From Roseovarius sp. (GTDB lineage Bacteria > Pseudomonadota > Alphaproteobacteria > Rhodobacterales > Rhodobacteraceae): a stretch of DNA of 64,000 bases. The stretch lies in the NCBI GenBank assembly GCA_027493545.1, contig JAOSKR010000003.1, positions 53,360-117,359 on the forward strand, given 5' to 3'. Below, piece after piece: positions 9,405 through 17,315 of the stretch. The number at the start of each line of letters is the position of its first letter. Position 1 is the stretch's first letter. The translations under genes and the position numbers were made by a program. A model generated the notes under the pieces. The model had not been told where the DNA came from, ran no database searches, and worked only from the letters and a program-made list of their open reading frames with translations.

Positions 9405-9839
9405 ATGCGTATCATGGGTTCTGTTCGCCTCATTGCGATCGGCTTTGGCCTGGTCGTGACAGGTCCGGCGGTCTGGGCGCAATCCGGGCCGTCACCGACG
9501 CTTTCCCCGACCGCCACTCCGGTGCCTACGGCGGTTCCGACCGCCACTCCGGTGCCTACGGCGGTTCCGACCGCCACTCCGGTGCCTACGGCGGTGCCGA
9601 CCGCCACCCCGGTGCCCACGGCGGTGCCGACCTCCACCCCGGTGCCCACGGGGGTGCCGTCCGCGACCCCGGTGCCCACTGCAACGCCTTCCGTCACCAC
9701 CACACCGACCGCGACACCGGTCAACATCCCGATCGTGCCAGGTGCGGGCGGGCCGGGGGGCTCGGTGCCGTGGCTGCTGGTGGTGGCCATGATGGCGCTG
9801 GCCCTGTTGCTGGTCTGGGCGCGGCGCGCGCGGGATTGA
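9405..9839 (+). CDS. Pro/Thr-repeat surface protein with C-terminal sorting-tail-like end
   Basis: This 144-residue protein starts at ATG 9405 with AAGGGG eight bases upstream; ATG 9387 is the alternative. A signal peptide (MRIMGSVRLI to AVWAQ, about 1-26) is followed by six copies of a ten-residue repeat, PTATPVPTAV, and a looser Thr/Pro stretch to about 107. The end is tripartite: GGPGGSVPW (115-123), a helix of about 15 residues, then RRARD. That layout matches exosortase and sortase substrates, with an extended, potentially O-glycosylated stalk. It is the last rightward gene of the exosortase operon. The substrate assignment is inference from this layout and neighbourhood. Confidence 0.7.
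   Translation: MRIMGSVRLIAIGFGLVVTGPAVWAQSGPSPTLSPTATPVPTAVPTATPVPTAVPTATPVPTAVPTATPVPTAVPTSTPVPTGVPSATPVPTATPSVTTTPTATPVNIPIVPGAGGPGGSVPWLLVVAMMALALLLVWARRARD
9507..9686 (+). repeat. Six 30-bp tandem repeats inside the Pro/Thr protein gene
   Basis: The units run 9507-9536, 9537-9566, 9567-9596, 9597-9626, 9627-9656 and 9657-9686. The first three are nearly identical in DNA; the last two have changed residues (PTSTPVPTGV and PSATPVPTAT). The length is a multiple of three, so copy-number change would lengthen or shorten the stalk without breaking the frame. Confidence 0.9.
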
Positions 9840-9863
9840 CCCGCCGGGATTGATCGAAACGCC

Positions 9864-11183
9864 TCAGTCTCCGGCAATCAGCCGGGCCGCCAGTTCCCGG
9901 CCCTCGCGCACGGCGTAATTGGTGCCGCGATCCTCGGGGTATATCTGCGCCATCGAGCACAGGTAAAGCCCCGGCGCCGGACCTTCCCGGGGCGGGATCA
10001 TGCTTGAGTAATGCCGTTCGACCACCGGCTGGGCCCAACGCGCGCGCCAGACATGGTGGTCCATGATCCATCCCCGGGCCATCTCTGGAAACATCTTCTG
10101 CAAATGCGGCAGCGCAAAGTCCAGCACGGCTTCATCCGGGAGCGCATAGAGCGGGTCATCGGCGGAAAGATAGCGCGACAGATAGACGATGTGCCGCGCG
10201 CCATAGCGTGCGGCGGATTGAAAATTGGTGTGTTCGATCACGGCGACAAAAGGAAAACCCGGGTCGTTCACGTTCAGCCAGTAGGTCGAGCCGAGCGGCC
10301 GGTCGAGTTCGAGCACGAGACAAAGATTGGCGAGATATTCGATGCGTTCCAGCGGGGCACGCGCCGGTGCATCCGCCCAGTGCGCGATCATCCCCGCCAC
10401 CACCGGCGGCGCAGGCGTGGCGATCACCGCATCCGCAAGGTCGACCTGACCGCCGGCCTCGATCTGCCAGCCCCCCTCCGGGCGCGGGGTCAGGCGATCG
10501 ACTGTCTTGCCCAGGCGGATGTCGCCGCCGTGGCCGCGAATGTCGTCGGCCATCGCTTCAGCCAGTCGCGCGAACGAGCCGCGCAAGTAGCCCAGATGCT
10601 CGGCCCCGCCCTTGCCGCGCGAGCCGCCCCTGAGTTTCAGCTTGTTCCAGATCCAGACCGCCGATACGCGCTCGGCATGATCGCCGAACTTGCCCTTGAG
10701 CAGCGGCTCCCACATCACCCGATAGACGTTCTCTCCCGCCAGATCGCGCAGCCATTCCGCCGCCGTCAGCCCCTCGATCGCGCGCCAGTCCGTCACCCGC
10801 CGCGCCTGGAGCGCCATCCATCCCAGCCGCAGCCGGTCGAGAAACGGCAAGGCGGGAAAGCGCAGGAGATCAAGCGGGGTGGACAGGCGCAGGGTCTGGT
10901 TGGCGAAGTAGACGCCGGTCAGGCTGGGCTCGATGGTCACCTGGTCGCCAAGACCCAGTTCGTCGATCAGTTCCATGACCGCGCGGTCCGAGGTGAACCA
11001 GTGATGATAGAACCGGTCAAGCCGGTCGCTGTCGCCGGGCGGGCCAATCTCGAACGCCCCGGCCAGCCCGCCGACGCTGCTGTCGGCCTCGTAAACTGTC
11101 ACGGGATGTCCGGCGCGGACGAGGTCGCGCGCGGCGGACAGGCCGGTGAACCCGGCGCCGATGATGGCGATGTGCCGTTTCAC
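9864..11183 (-). CDS. FAD/NAD(P)-binding oxidoreductase (amine-oxidase / UDP-galactopyranose-mutase-like)
   Basis: The 439-residue protein starts at GTG 11183. HIAIIGAGFTGLSAARDLV at residues 4-22 is a dinucleotide-binding fold and YEADSSVGGLAG follows it. GRELAARLIAGD at the end is the usual second FAD contact in this superfamily. Such enzymes are common in glycan clusters, where some change sugar rings and some saturate isoprenoids. The upstream open frame is low-complexity shadow, so 11183 is chosen; it also overlaps the stop of the flippase-like gene (11180). It is the last gene of a leftward operon convergent with the exosortase operon. The substrate is unknown. Confidence 0.75.
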   Translation of the reverse strand: MKRHIAIIGAGFTGLSAARDLVRAGHPVTVYEADSSVGGLAGAFEIGPPGDSDRLDRFYHHWFTSDRAVMELIDELGLGDQVTIEPSLTGVYFANQTLRLSTPLDLLRFPALPFLDRLRLGWMALQARRVTDWRAIEGLTAAEWLRDLAGENVYRVMWEPLLKGKFGDHAERVSAVWIWNKLKLRGGSRGKGGAEHLGYLRGSFARLAEAMADDIRGHGGDIRLGKTVDRLTPRPEGGWQIEAGGQVDLADAVIATPAPPVVAGMIAHWADAPARAPLERIEYLANLCLVLELDRPLGSTYWLNVNDPGFPFVAVIEHTNFQSAARYGARHIVYLSRYLSADDPLYALPDEAVLDFALPHLQKMFPEMARGWIMDHHVWRARWAQPVVERHYSSMIPPREGPAPGLYLCSMAQIYPEDRGTNYAVREGRELAARLIAGD

Positions 11184-12168
11184 GCCGGCCTCGCGTCGCC
11201 GCCGCGGCGTGACAGCGCCCAGATCAGCAGACAGACACCGCCAGTCAGTGTTGTCGTCAGCCACAGAACTGCATGGGTGATCAGCACGAAGGCGGTCGCC
11301 TCGGCCAGCGGGTTGCCGGCGGCGGTCATGGCCAGTTGGGCGAAATAGTCGAACGTGCCGACATGACCGGGGTCGATGGCAGCAGGGTTGACAGGGTGCC
11401 CGTGGGCATGGCCAGCCAGGCCGCCTCGGGCGCGGGCAGCGCCGGGATCGACCGGGCCAGAACCCAGTAGGTCGCGCCCTCGAAAAACCAGACAAGGACC
11501 GACCAGAACATCAGGGAGGGCATGGCGTGGCGGCCTGACAGATCGGCCAGCGTGTCGCGCAGGGGCACCAGGAAACCCGCGACGCGGGGTTGCGCTGCCG
11601 GCCCGAACGCCGGCGCCGCGCGGATCAGCCCGGCAAAGACCGGCCCGAGCAGACGCGGCCGCAACAGCAGCAAGAGCGAAACGCTGCCCAACACCGCCAG
11701 GACCGTGCCGCCCGAGCGCGCCAGTCCAACGGCGGCGGTATCCAGGGACAAGGCCCAAAGCGCCAGCGCCAGCGCCAGGATCAGGAAGACGAGATCAAGA
11801 AGCCGCTCGACCAGGACCGTGGCCAGCACCGCGCCGGACGGCACACCCAGCCAGCGCGAAAATCCGAATGCGCGCAACGCATCGCCGGCCCGCAGCGGCA
11901 ACAGGTTGTTGGCGGCGATCGAGCCGACAAAGGCCACCGCGCTGCGTCCCGGTGCCAGGTGCGGATTGTGGCGCCGCAGCATCGACTGCCACCGCAGAAT
12001 CCGGCAAAGATAGCCCAGCACCAACACCAAAGGCGCCGCCGCAACCCAGACGGGCGATACGCCGCGCGTTGCGTCGGCAAGGGCGGCGCCGTCGACGTTG
12101 CGCAGGGCAAGCCACAGAAACAACGCGGCCAATCCGAAACCCAGTGCAAGCTGCGGGCCGCGCCTCAT
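11180..12168 (-). CDS. Flippase-like membrane protein, UPF0104/AglD-type (frame broken once)
   Basis: This is a polytopic protein of about 330 residues with eight or so hydrophobic helices and the early Arg-rich loop CRILRWQSML near residue 55. That fits the lysylphosphatidylglycerol-synthase transmembrane family (PF03706), whose stand-alone members sit beside GT2 enzymes and are proposed to handle lipid-linked sugars. A G4 run on the plus strand (11369-11372) has lost a base; restoring it joins LLPSTP to GHVGTFDYFAQLA, and the frame then closes at 11180. ATG 12168 overlaps the stop of the GT2 gene. Role in flipping a polyprenyl-phosphate sugar is inferred. Confidence 0.7.
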
Positions 12169-13145
12169 TCCATCCGCCCGGTGCGGTCCGGCCCGGGGTG
12201 GTCGTCAAATCCCACCATCTCACGCACCACATAGAGCGGTCGACGCTGCACCTCGCGATAGATGCGCCCGACATATTCACCCATGATCCCCAGCGACACC
12301 AGCTGCACCCCGCCCAGGAACAGCACCGCCATCATCAGCGCGGTCCAGCCTTCGACCCAGACCGAGGTGAAGAACCTCATGACCAGGGCATAGAGGATGC
12401 CCAGAACCGCGAGCCCCGCCGCCAAAAGGCCCAGCGCGATGGATAATTGCAGCGGCTTGGTTGAAAACGACAACAACCCGTCAAGCGCATAGCGCACCAT
12501 CTTGCGCAGCGGATACTTGGTCTTGCCGGCAAAGCGTTCGGGTCGGTCATAGGGCAGGGCGATCTGGCGGAACCCGGTCCAGGCGACCATACCGCGCAGG
12601 AACCGGTGCCGTTCCGGCATCAGTTTCAGCACCTCGACCACCGCGCGGCTCATCAGGCGGAAATCGCCGGTATCCTCGGGGATCGGGATTTCCGAAAGGT
12701 GGTTGATGACCCTTGAAAAGCCGCGCGCCGAACTGCGCTTGAACCAGTCGTCGCCGCTGCGAGAGATGCGGGTGCCATAGACCACGTCATAGCCCTCACG
12801 CCAGCGATCGATCATCTGGATCACGATCTCTGGCGGGTCCTGCAGATCGCTATCCATCAGGACAACCGCATCGCCCCGGGCCACATCGATACCTGCCGTC
12901 ACCGCAATCTGCTGGCCGAAATTGCGTGAAAACATCACCACGCGCAGCCGGTCGTCGTGCTCGGCGGCCGCCCTCAGGATCCGGTTCGTGTCATCGTGCG
13001 ACCCGTCATCGACAAAGATGAACTCGAACTTGCAATCCGGCTTCGCCCGGGCCAGGGTATCGAGCCTCGCCAGCGTTTCCGGAAGAACGTCTTCCTCGTC
13101 GAGGCAGGGAACAACGATCGAGATGAGGTTTTTCTTGTCTGGCAT
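12165..13145 (-). CDS. Polyprenyl-phosphate glycosyltransferase, GT2 (dolichyl-phosphate-mannose-synthase-like)
   Basis: This intact 326-residue protein starts at ATG 13145. The GT-A domain has LISIVVPCLDEEDVLPETL, VDDGSHDDT and the metal-binding MDSDLQDPPE. A linker with GDFRLMSRAVVEVLK follows, then two C-terminal membrane helices with GKTKYPLRKMVRYALDG before them. This is the architecture of GtrB/ArnC/DPM1 enzymes, which load a sugar on undecaprenyl phosphate at the cytoplasmic face. The product would be the donor for the membrane transferases at 1672, 5648 and perhaps 7282. It is the first gene of the leftward operon. Confidence 0.85.
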   Translation of the reverse strand: MPDKKNLISIVVPCLDEEDVLPETLARLDTLARAKPDCKFEFIFVDDGSHDDTNRILRAAAEHDDRLRVVMFSRNFGQQIAVTAGIDVARGDAVVLMDSDLQDPPEIVIQMIDRWREGYDVVYGTRISRSGDDWFKRSSARGFSRVINHLSEIPIPEDTGDFRLMSRAVVEVLKLMPERHRFLRGMVAWTGFRQIALPYDRPERFAGKTKYPLRKMVRYALDGLLSFSTKPLQLSIALGLLAAGLAVLGILYALVMRFFTSVWVEGWTALMMAVLFLGGVQLVSLGIMGEYVGRIYREVQRRPLYVVREMVGFDDHPGPDRTGRME

Positions 13146-13532
13146 GGGTTCGGGCGCAATCGGTTTGGCATCGTGGCGGGTGATCGCCCCTTGCGGGGCG
13201 CATGGCTTGCATACGGTATCCCGCGCTGGGAAAACATAGGCTTGGCGCACCTTTGGTGTCCATACGACGTCGGCTCGCACGGCTGCAAGGTCTGAACGGG
13301 CGACAGCCGTCCCGCCTGTTGCGGGGTCGAAGGTCAAAGGCCGGTCAGAACAAAAGCCACAGATCGGAGGTGCCGGACCAATGCGAACCGGTCCACGCCG
13401 GGACGGGACGCTGTCCCTCATGCCGGCGGGAGACCGGGCCACTCGGCGAGGGCGGCGGCACCGATTTCCCGCCTGGAGCCGACAGGAAACGGTGACGAAC
13501 CCCGGCTCGGCTACCGGTCACACCGACGCAAA
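13146..13532. other. Intergenic stretch, no convincing gene
   Basis: Open frames here are short and look like shadows. One copy of a dispersed 33-base motif lies at 13372-13404 (see findings). The promoter of the leftward glycan operon should lie in the left part, but no clear -35/-10 pair could be fixed. Confidence 0.5.
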
Positions 13533-13776
13533 TTGGAGGATGTCGATGACATGGGCGGCGTCATCATGCCCCTTGACGAGGCGCTCGAGCTCGTCGCGAA
13601 CGAGGGCATCTTCCGGGTCTGGACGCGAGACGGGAAATGTATGCGGTCGAGTTCAGGCAAGATGGTGAAACGTGGTTGATCACGTCCGAATCGCCAAGCA
13701 TGCCGGTCCGCGTCAAGAACCTGACAAAGACGGTTTTTCACGAACGGACATCCTGCCATTTTGCGGTCTGGTATAT
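13533..13776 (+). pseudogene. Small unrecognised reading frame, broken once
   Basis: From about 13551 the frame reads MGGVIMPLDEALELVANEG, then VWTRDGK. Adding one A at 13633-13636 continues it as MYAVEFRQDGETWLITSES, then MPVRVKNLTKTVF. The joined text has good residue balance and helix/strand character, so it may be a real small protein of about 70-80 residues. The sequence changes character at about 13777, where an outer-membrane protein fragment begins, so its end may be lost. No family was recognised. Confidence 0.3.
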
Positions 13777-13778
13777 AA

Positions 13779-14117
13779 GTCTCGGTAGCGGCAGCGCTTC
13801 GCGGCAGAGTTGGTTACGCCATGGACCGGACGTTGCTCTACGCCGCGGGGGGCCTGGCTGTGGCAGATGTCAGCCTCGACGGCATATCTGCTGGTGGGGC
13901 GGGACCGTTTTCCTACAGTGAAACGCTGACAGGATGGACACTTGGAGCCGGCATCGAGCATGCTTTCGCGCAAAACTGGGTTGGCCGTCTGGATTATCGC
14001 TACTCTGCTTTCGGATGCGACACCTTCGGTTTCGTTTCGGGCGGCGGTGTTCCTCACCAGTTCAAACTGAACGCAGAAACACATGAAATAAGGGTTGGAC
14101 TTGCTTACAGGTTCTAG
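13779..14117 (+). pseudogene. C-terminal fragment of an Omp25/Omp31-like outer-membrane porin-family protein
   Basis: About 112 residues, beginning after an in-frame stop at 13776 and closing at 14117. LRGRVGYAMDRTLLYAAGG, then ADVSL and LGAGIEHAFAQNWVGRLDYRY, are successive strands of the small eight-stranded barrel of alphaproteobacterial Omp25/Omp31-like proteins, and EIRVGLAYRF is the C-terminal strand with terminal Phe. The signal peptide and the first strands are missing, so the product could not be exported. The nearest in-frame ATG (13821) lies inside a strand. This reads as the tail of a gene truncated by rearrangement. Confidence 0.65.
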
Positions 14118-14675
14118 GACGCGGCGCGTCTGATCGGTTGTCCACCCGCCCCGGGGCGTGACCCGGGGCCTCGCCATCGCGAAAGCAGGTCCCGGCCCAA
14201 GGCCGGGACGGGTACCGGAGATGATCAGACGCCGCTCGCTCTAACCACGACTTCATGCATTTTGCGGCACAAGCATAGTGCCTTTGCCATGCGCACGATG
14301 CGGTCGGGCGAAATTTCCTGCTGTTTTCGGTTTGGCGCTGGCGCTCACGACCGGGGAAAATTCAAACGGCGGTTTTTGGGGATTACGTCCGGCGGCTGCA
14401 GTGAGGGGGATGCAGGAGTTCTCCCAACGGCGGATCATCGCGCATCCACCTCGGACGGGCCCGGCACCGCCTCGCCGATGCCGGCCGGATCGAGCCCCGA
14501 AGCACCCATCAGCGCGACTGGCGCGCGCAAGCGTTCGATGGCGGCCGGCCCCAACGCCGACTGGTTCGAATTCGTCCGGCACCACCGGGGCCCGGGGCTG
14601 TTGGCCCCAGCTTGCCGGGTGACCCGGACGAAAGCGTCATGGGTGATCCCTGATCCGCCGTGTCGGGGCGTATCG
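14118..14675. other. Non-coding stretch with GC-rich palindromes
   Basis: No gene can be supported. The left part has a 12-base palindrome at 14147-14158 and a hairpin at 14189-14209. A second copy of the dispersed 33-base motif lies on the minus strand at about 14548-14580. A minus-strand stretch near 14440-14550 has protein-like character (AAIERLRAPVALMGASG) but no coherent gene around it. Confidence 0.45.
14189..14209. terminator. GC-rich hairpin, possible terminator or REP-like element
   Basis: GTCCCGGCC at 14189-14197 pairs perfectly with GGCCGGGAC at 14201-14209 across a three-base loop. There is no T-run, so a factor-independent terminator is uncertain; it could be a short dispersed palindrome. 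Confidence 0.4.
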
Positions 14676-14915
14676 TCAACGCGACCTGCGAACGGAATTG
14701 CCGCCAGCGATGATCTGGTTGATGAGCGCCGCGACCGACCGGTACGTTTCCATTTCCGCCTCCGAGCCGGTGGCGTTTTCATGGGTTGCCGCGGCGTCGC
14801 GGAGAACCCCCACGATTTCCCGCTCCGGCAGCAACCCGTGATCGTTCATGGCAAGCAGAAGCGCCTCGCAGATCGAAAGGGCTGCCAGCCCGGCATGTTC
14901 GTTCTCCGTGGACAT
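14676..14915 (-). CDS. Small hypothetical protein (79 residues)
   Basis: ATG 14915 is preceded by AAGGAA at good spacing. The protein (MSTENEHAGLAALSICEAL to the stop at 14676) is mostly helical and acidic, and ends NSVRRSR. It is divergent from the Crp/Fnr regulator at 15067, and the intervening 150 bases should hold both promoters. A longer open frame reaching 15194 has poor composition and overlaps that regulator, so the shorter start is preferred. No family was recognised. Confidence 0.6.
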   Translation of the reverse strand: MSTENEHAGLAALSICEALLLAMNDHGLLPEREIVGVLRDAAATHENATGSEAEMETYRSVAALINQIIAGGNSVRRSR

Positions 14916-15066
14916 CTTCGGTGTTTCCTTTCTTACATCGCGATCACGCGCGGGATGCGGGCCGAATGCATTCATGCTTCTCGCACGAATTGAGCTATGC
15001 TGGACTGATCGAGAGCAGTCTCCGGAGCGATATCCGCATGACCGCGACAATCTGAAGAGAGAGGCC

Positions 15067-15840
15067 ATGACACCAGCCGAGACCAGCCCGTTCACCCGCA
15101 AACTTTCGGCCTTTGTCGACCTGTCAGAGGCCGAGTTGGCGGTGCTCGCGCGTCTGCACGGGCGCCGCAGGTCGTTCGTGGCCGGGCGCGACATGGCGCA
15201 TCAGGGGCAGTCGGACCATGCCGCCTACATCCTGTCCAGGGGTTGGGTCTGCTCCTACAAGATCCAGCCGGACGGGACGCGCCAGATCGTCGACTTCCAG
15301 GTGCCAGGCGATTTCCTCGGCTTGCGCAGCGTCCTGTTGCGCACATCGGACCACAGCTTCGAGCCCATCGTGGACATCGAGGCCGTGGAGGTGCTGGCAA
15401 GCGACCTGCTCGAAGCGTTCGCCCACACGCCCCGCCTGGCGGCAGCCGTTCTCTGGGCGGCGTCACGCGACGAGGCGATGGTGGTCGAACATCTGGTCAG
15501 CATCGGCAGACGTGGCGCCGACGCCCGCATGGCGCATTTCCTGCTGGAGCTGTCGTCGAGGCTGGCACTCGTGGGCATGGGGAGCAGGGAAGGATACGAC
15601 TGCCCGCTCACACAAAATCACCTGGCCGATACGCTGGGCCTGAGCGCCGTTCACGTGAACCGTGTCCTGCGGCAGTTGCGCGAAAGCGGGCTGGTGACAT
15701 TCCAGGGCGGTCGCGTGTCGATTCACGACCATGACCGCCTGGCGGAGCTGGCGGATTTCGATCCGGCATACCTAGACCAGACCGGCCCGCTCCTGGAATG
15801 GAAGGGCCGCCCTCCGTTATCCGGCAGGCAGCCCCGGTGA
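15067..15840 (+). CDS. Crp/Fnr-family transcriptional regulator
   Basis: This intact 257-residue protein starts at ATG 15067 with GAGAGAGG upstream. Residues about 20-130 form a cyclic-nucleotide-binding-type domain (YILSRGWVCSYKIQPDG and VDFQVPGDFLGLRS are the usual strands). Residues about 185-235 form a winged helix with LTQNHLADTLGLSAVHVNRV as the recognition helix-turn-helix. No N-terminal cysteine cluster for an iron-sulphur centre is seen, so it is not a classic FNR. It resembles Crp/Fnr regulators of unknown effector that are numerous in Rhizobiales and Rhodobacterales. Targets are unknown. Confidence 0.85.
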   Translation: MTPAETSPFTRKLSAFVDLSEAELAVLARLHGRRRSFVAGRDMAHQGQSDHAAYILSRGWVCSYKIQPDGTRQIVDFQVPGDFLGLRSVLLRTSDHSFEPIVDIEAVEVLASDLLEAFAHTPRLAAAVLWAASRDEAMVVEHLVSIGRRGADARMAHFLLELSSRLALVGMGSREGYDCPLTQNHLADTLGLSAVHVNRVLRQLRESGLVTFQGGRVSIHDHDRLAELADFDPAYLDQTGPLLEWKGRPPLSGRQPR

Positions 15841-15859
15841 TCATGTCGGACGCCGGGCG

Positions 15860-16048
15860 TCACCCAAGCTTTTGGGACGCCGCGTTGAGTTCCCTGTTCG
15901 TCTCGGCGTCGTTCTTGGCCGTGTGCGCCTTTTCGGCTGCCCGGTAATGCTTCAGGGCCGCGTCCTTCTTCGGGCCGGCGGGCGCCTTGTCCCGGGCGGC
16001 CTTGACAGAAGTCATCTTCTCGGCGGTCCTGGACTGTTGGGGTTGCAT
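15860..16048 (-). CDS. Small Lys/Ala-rich hypothetical protein (62 residues)
   Basis: ATG 16048 has AAGGA eight bases upstream. The protein (MQPQQSRTAEKMTSVKAA, ending NRELNAASQKLG) is Lys/Ala/Glu-rich, probably helical, without a signal peptide or cysteine. It is convergent with the Crp/Fnr gene, 19 bases away. Proteins of this size and composition are common uncharacterised products in Rhodobacterales, and no function can be assigned. Confidence 0.6.
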   Translation of the reverse strand: MQPQQSRTAEKMTSVKAARDKAPAGPKKDAALKHYRAAEKAHTAKNDAETNRELNAASQKLG

Positions 16049-16534
16049 GGGATTGTCCTTTCCTGGCGTTTCCTCCCGGAAACGACGCAGTCGTTGTCGA
16101 GGAAGAACGCCTCCCGGGGCTCAGTTTCGAGGCCTGGCGACGGACGGCGACCTGCCTGATGGTGCATGGCAGGGCGGTCGCGCGGGACGCACCGAGATGC
16201 GCGCGACGACCGAGAACGACCTGAAAGAGGCGCTGAGCCGGGATCGGGTCGCGACCGGGACATCGCGCAGGCCTGTCTCGCCGCGCTCGAACTGTGAACA
16301 ACCCGGATGGGACAGAGCACGGGTTTTACAAGCGAAAAGACCATTACATCGGATCAAGAATCCCTCCAGGTCCTGAGCTGAAACGACCGGTGATGAGCGC
16401 GACATCCTGCAATCCGATCCCCGTGCCCGCCAACGCCTTTTTTTCGATCTTCCGGCTACGGCTGCCAGTGCGAACGCGGATACCGGCAGGACCGGGGGCG
16501 TACGTGCCCGTCGTTCTTCCCGACGACGCATACC
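16049..16534. other. Intergenic stretch, nothing supported
   Basis: Open frames on both strands are short, overlap each other and lack ribosome sites. An A/T-richer patch at 16330-16360 could hold a promoter, but no boxes could be fixed. Confidence 0.4.
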
Positions 16535-16730
16535 TCACCAACGATCCCTCGGGTTCCGGATGACCGCAGCTTCCAGCTCTCCGATGGGTGTGTGTCCCTG
16601 GGCGATGATGCGCACACCTGTCAACGTCACGAAGTTCCCAGTCCGGACCGACGAAGCGCATGCCGATCCAGCGGACGCGGCGCCCAAAGCTCGTAATCGG
16701 GCGGTCGCGACCCCATATCAATAGCACCAT
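16535..16730 (-). CDS. Small unrecognised protein (about 64 residues, frame broken once)
   Basis: ATG 16730 has GGAGG nine bases upstream, a strong ribosome site. The protein begins MVLLIWGRDRPITSFGRR and reads to IGMRFV. A one-base shift near 16648 then gives RTGNFVTLTGVRIIAQGHTP, then IGELEAAVIRNPRDRW before the stop at 16535. Both halves look like genuine protein. Its start overlaps that of the rightward small gene at 16729 head to head, so one of the two may be wrong. No family was recognised. Confidence 0.35.
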
Positions 16731-17034
16731 GCCTGTGGTCCTCCGGTCCACACGCCGGGCCGCGGCTGGAAAGTTCGCGATCGAACTGCGGCAGCGGCCG
16801 GCGAACGACGTCGCGATCCCCGAATTGGCGGATCAGCCGCACATCGAGAACCCCGAAGGGCAAATGCCGGCCGATCCGACACGGACCTGGATCGAGGCCA
16901 CGGAGAGGTGGCGATTTCTTCTCGATCGCCATGCCGTGACACCGGCCGCGCGAGATGCGCGGATTCAGGAACTGATAAGGCGCGCCCTTCGCGACATGGC
17001 GCGCCTGAAAGAACGCCAGGAGCAAGAACCATGA
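16729..17034 (+). CDS. Small hypothetical protein, helical C-terminus
   Basis: The frame from ATG 16729 gives 101 residues; ATG 16864 is a shorter alternative (56 residues, AAGGG close upstream). The C-terminal half (WIEATERWRFLLDRHA to MARLKERQEQEP) is a charged helix pair. The stop overlaps ATG 17031 of the next gene in ATGA, good evidence that the two are one unit and that this frame is translated. No family was recognised and the N-terminus is uncertain. Confidence 0.45.
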   Translation: MPVVLRSTRRAAAGKFAIELRQRPANDVAIPELADQPHIENPEGQMPADPTRTWIEATERWRFLLDRHAVTPAARDARIQELIRRALRDMARLKERQEQEP

Positions 17035-17237
17035 CCGACTTCGCATTTCCGATCCAATCGACTGTCAGGGCCAGAGGCGACGTTGCTGCCGAACGTACCT
17101 GCCTGCGCTGCAAGGCCGTGTTCTGGAGCAACGGGTTCGGCGAGCGCATCTGTACCCGGTGCAAGAGCACCGTGGCCCGGCGCACCGCGATGCCGGATGC
17201 TGGCGGACAAGGCCGGCGCCGCTCTGGCGGCCGGTGA
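17031..17237 (+). CDS. Small zinc-ribbon-like protein (68 residues)
   Basis: The protein has two CxxC knuckles, CLRCKAVFWSNGFGERICTR with a second Cys pair (CTRC) at its end, spaced as a four-cysteine zinc ribbon. The tail is basic (ARRTAMPD, ending GRRRSGGR). ATG 17031 overlaps the stop of the preceding small gene. Such proteins are usually nucleic-acid-binding or adaptor proteins, but nothing more specific can be said. Confidence 0.6.
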   Translation: MTDFAFPIQSTVRARGDVAAERTCLRCKAVFWSNGFGERICTRCKSTVARRTAMPDAGGQGRRRSGGR

Positions 17238-17315
17238 TCACAGGTCTCCAGCCAGACCGTTGCACCCAATACTCATATGTGGAAAACTTCCGAACGTCAG
17301 TTCCGGAGAAAGCCC

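Noticed and set aside
9507..9686. CRISPR-like array of 30-bp repeats
   Set aside because: The repeats are directly adjacent with no unique spacers, and they encode an in-frame ten-residue protein repeat.
14553..14585. tRNA 3' end suggested by GGTTCGAATT followed by CACC
   Set aside because: The arms do not pair as a T-stem with a seven-base loop, and no D-arm, anticodon arm or acceptor partner is found upstream.
14262..14993. 243-residue plus-strand frame
   Set aside because: There is no ribosome site or family match. It overlaps the better supported small leftward gene (14676-14915) and palindromic DNA.
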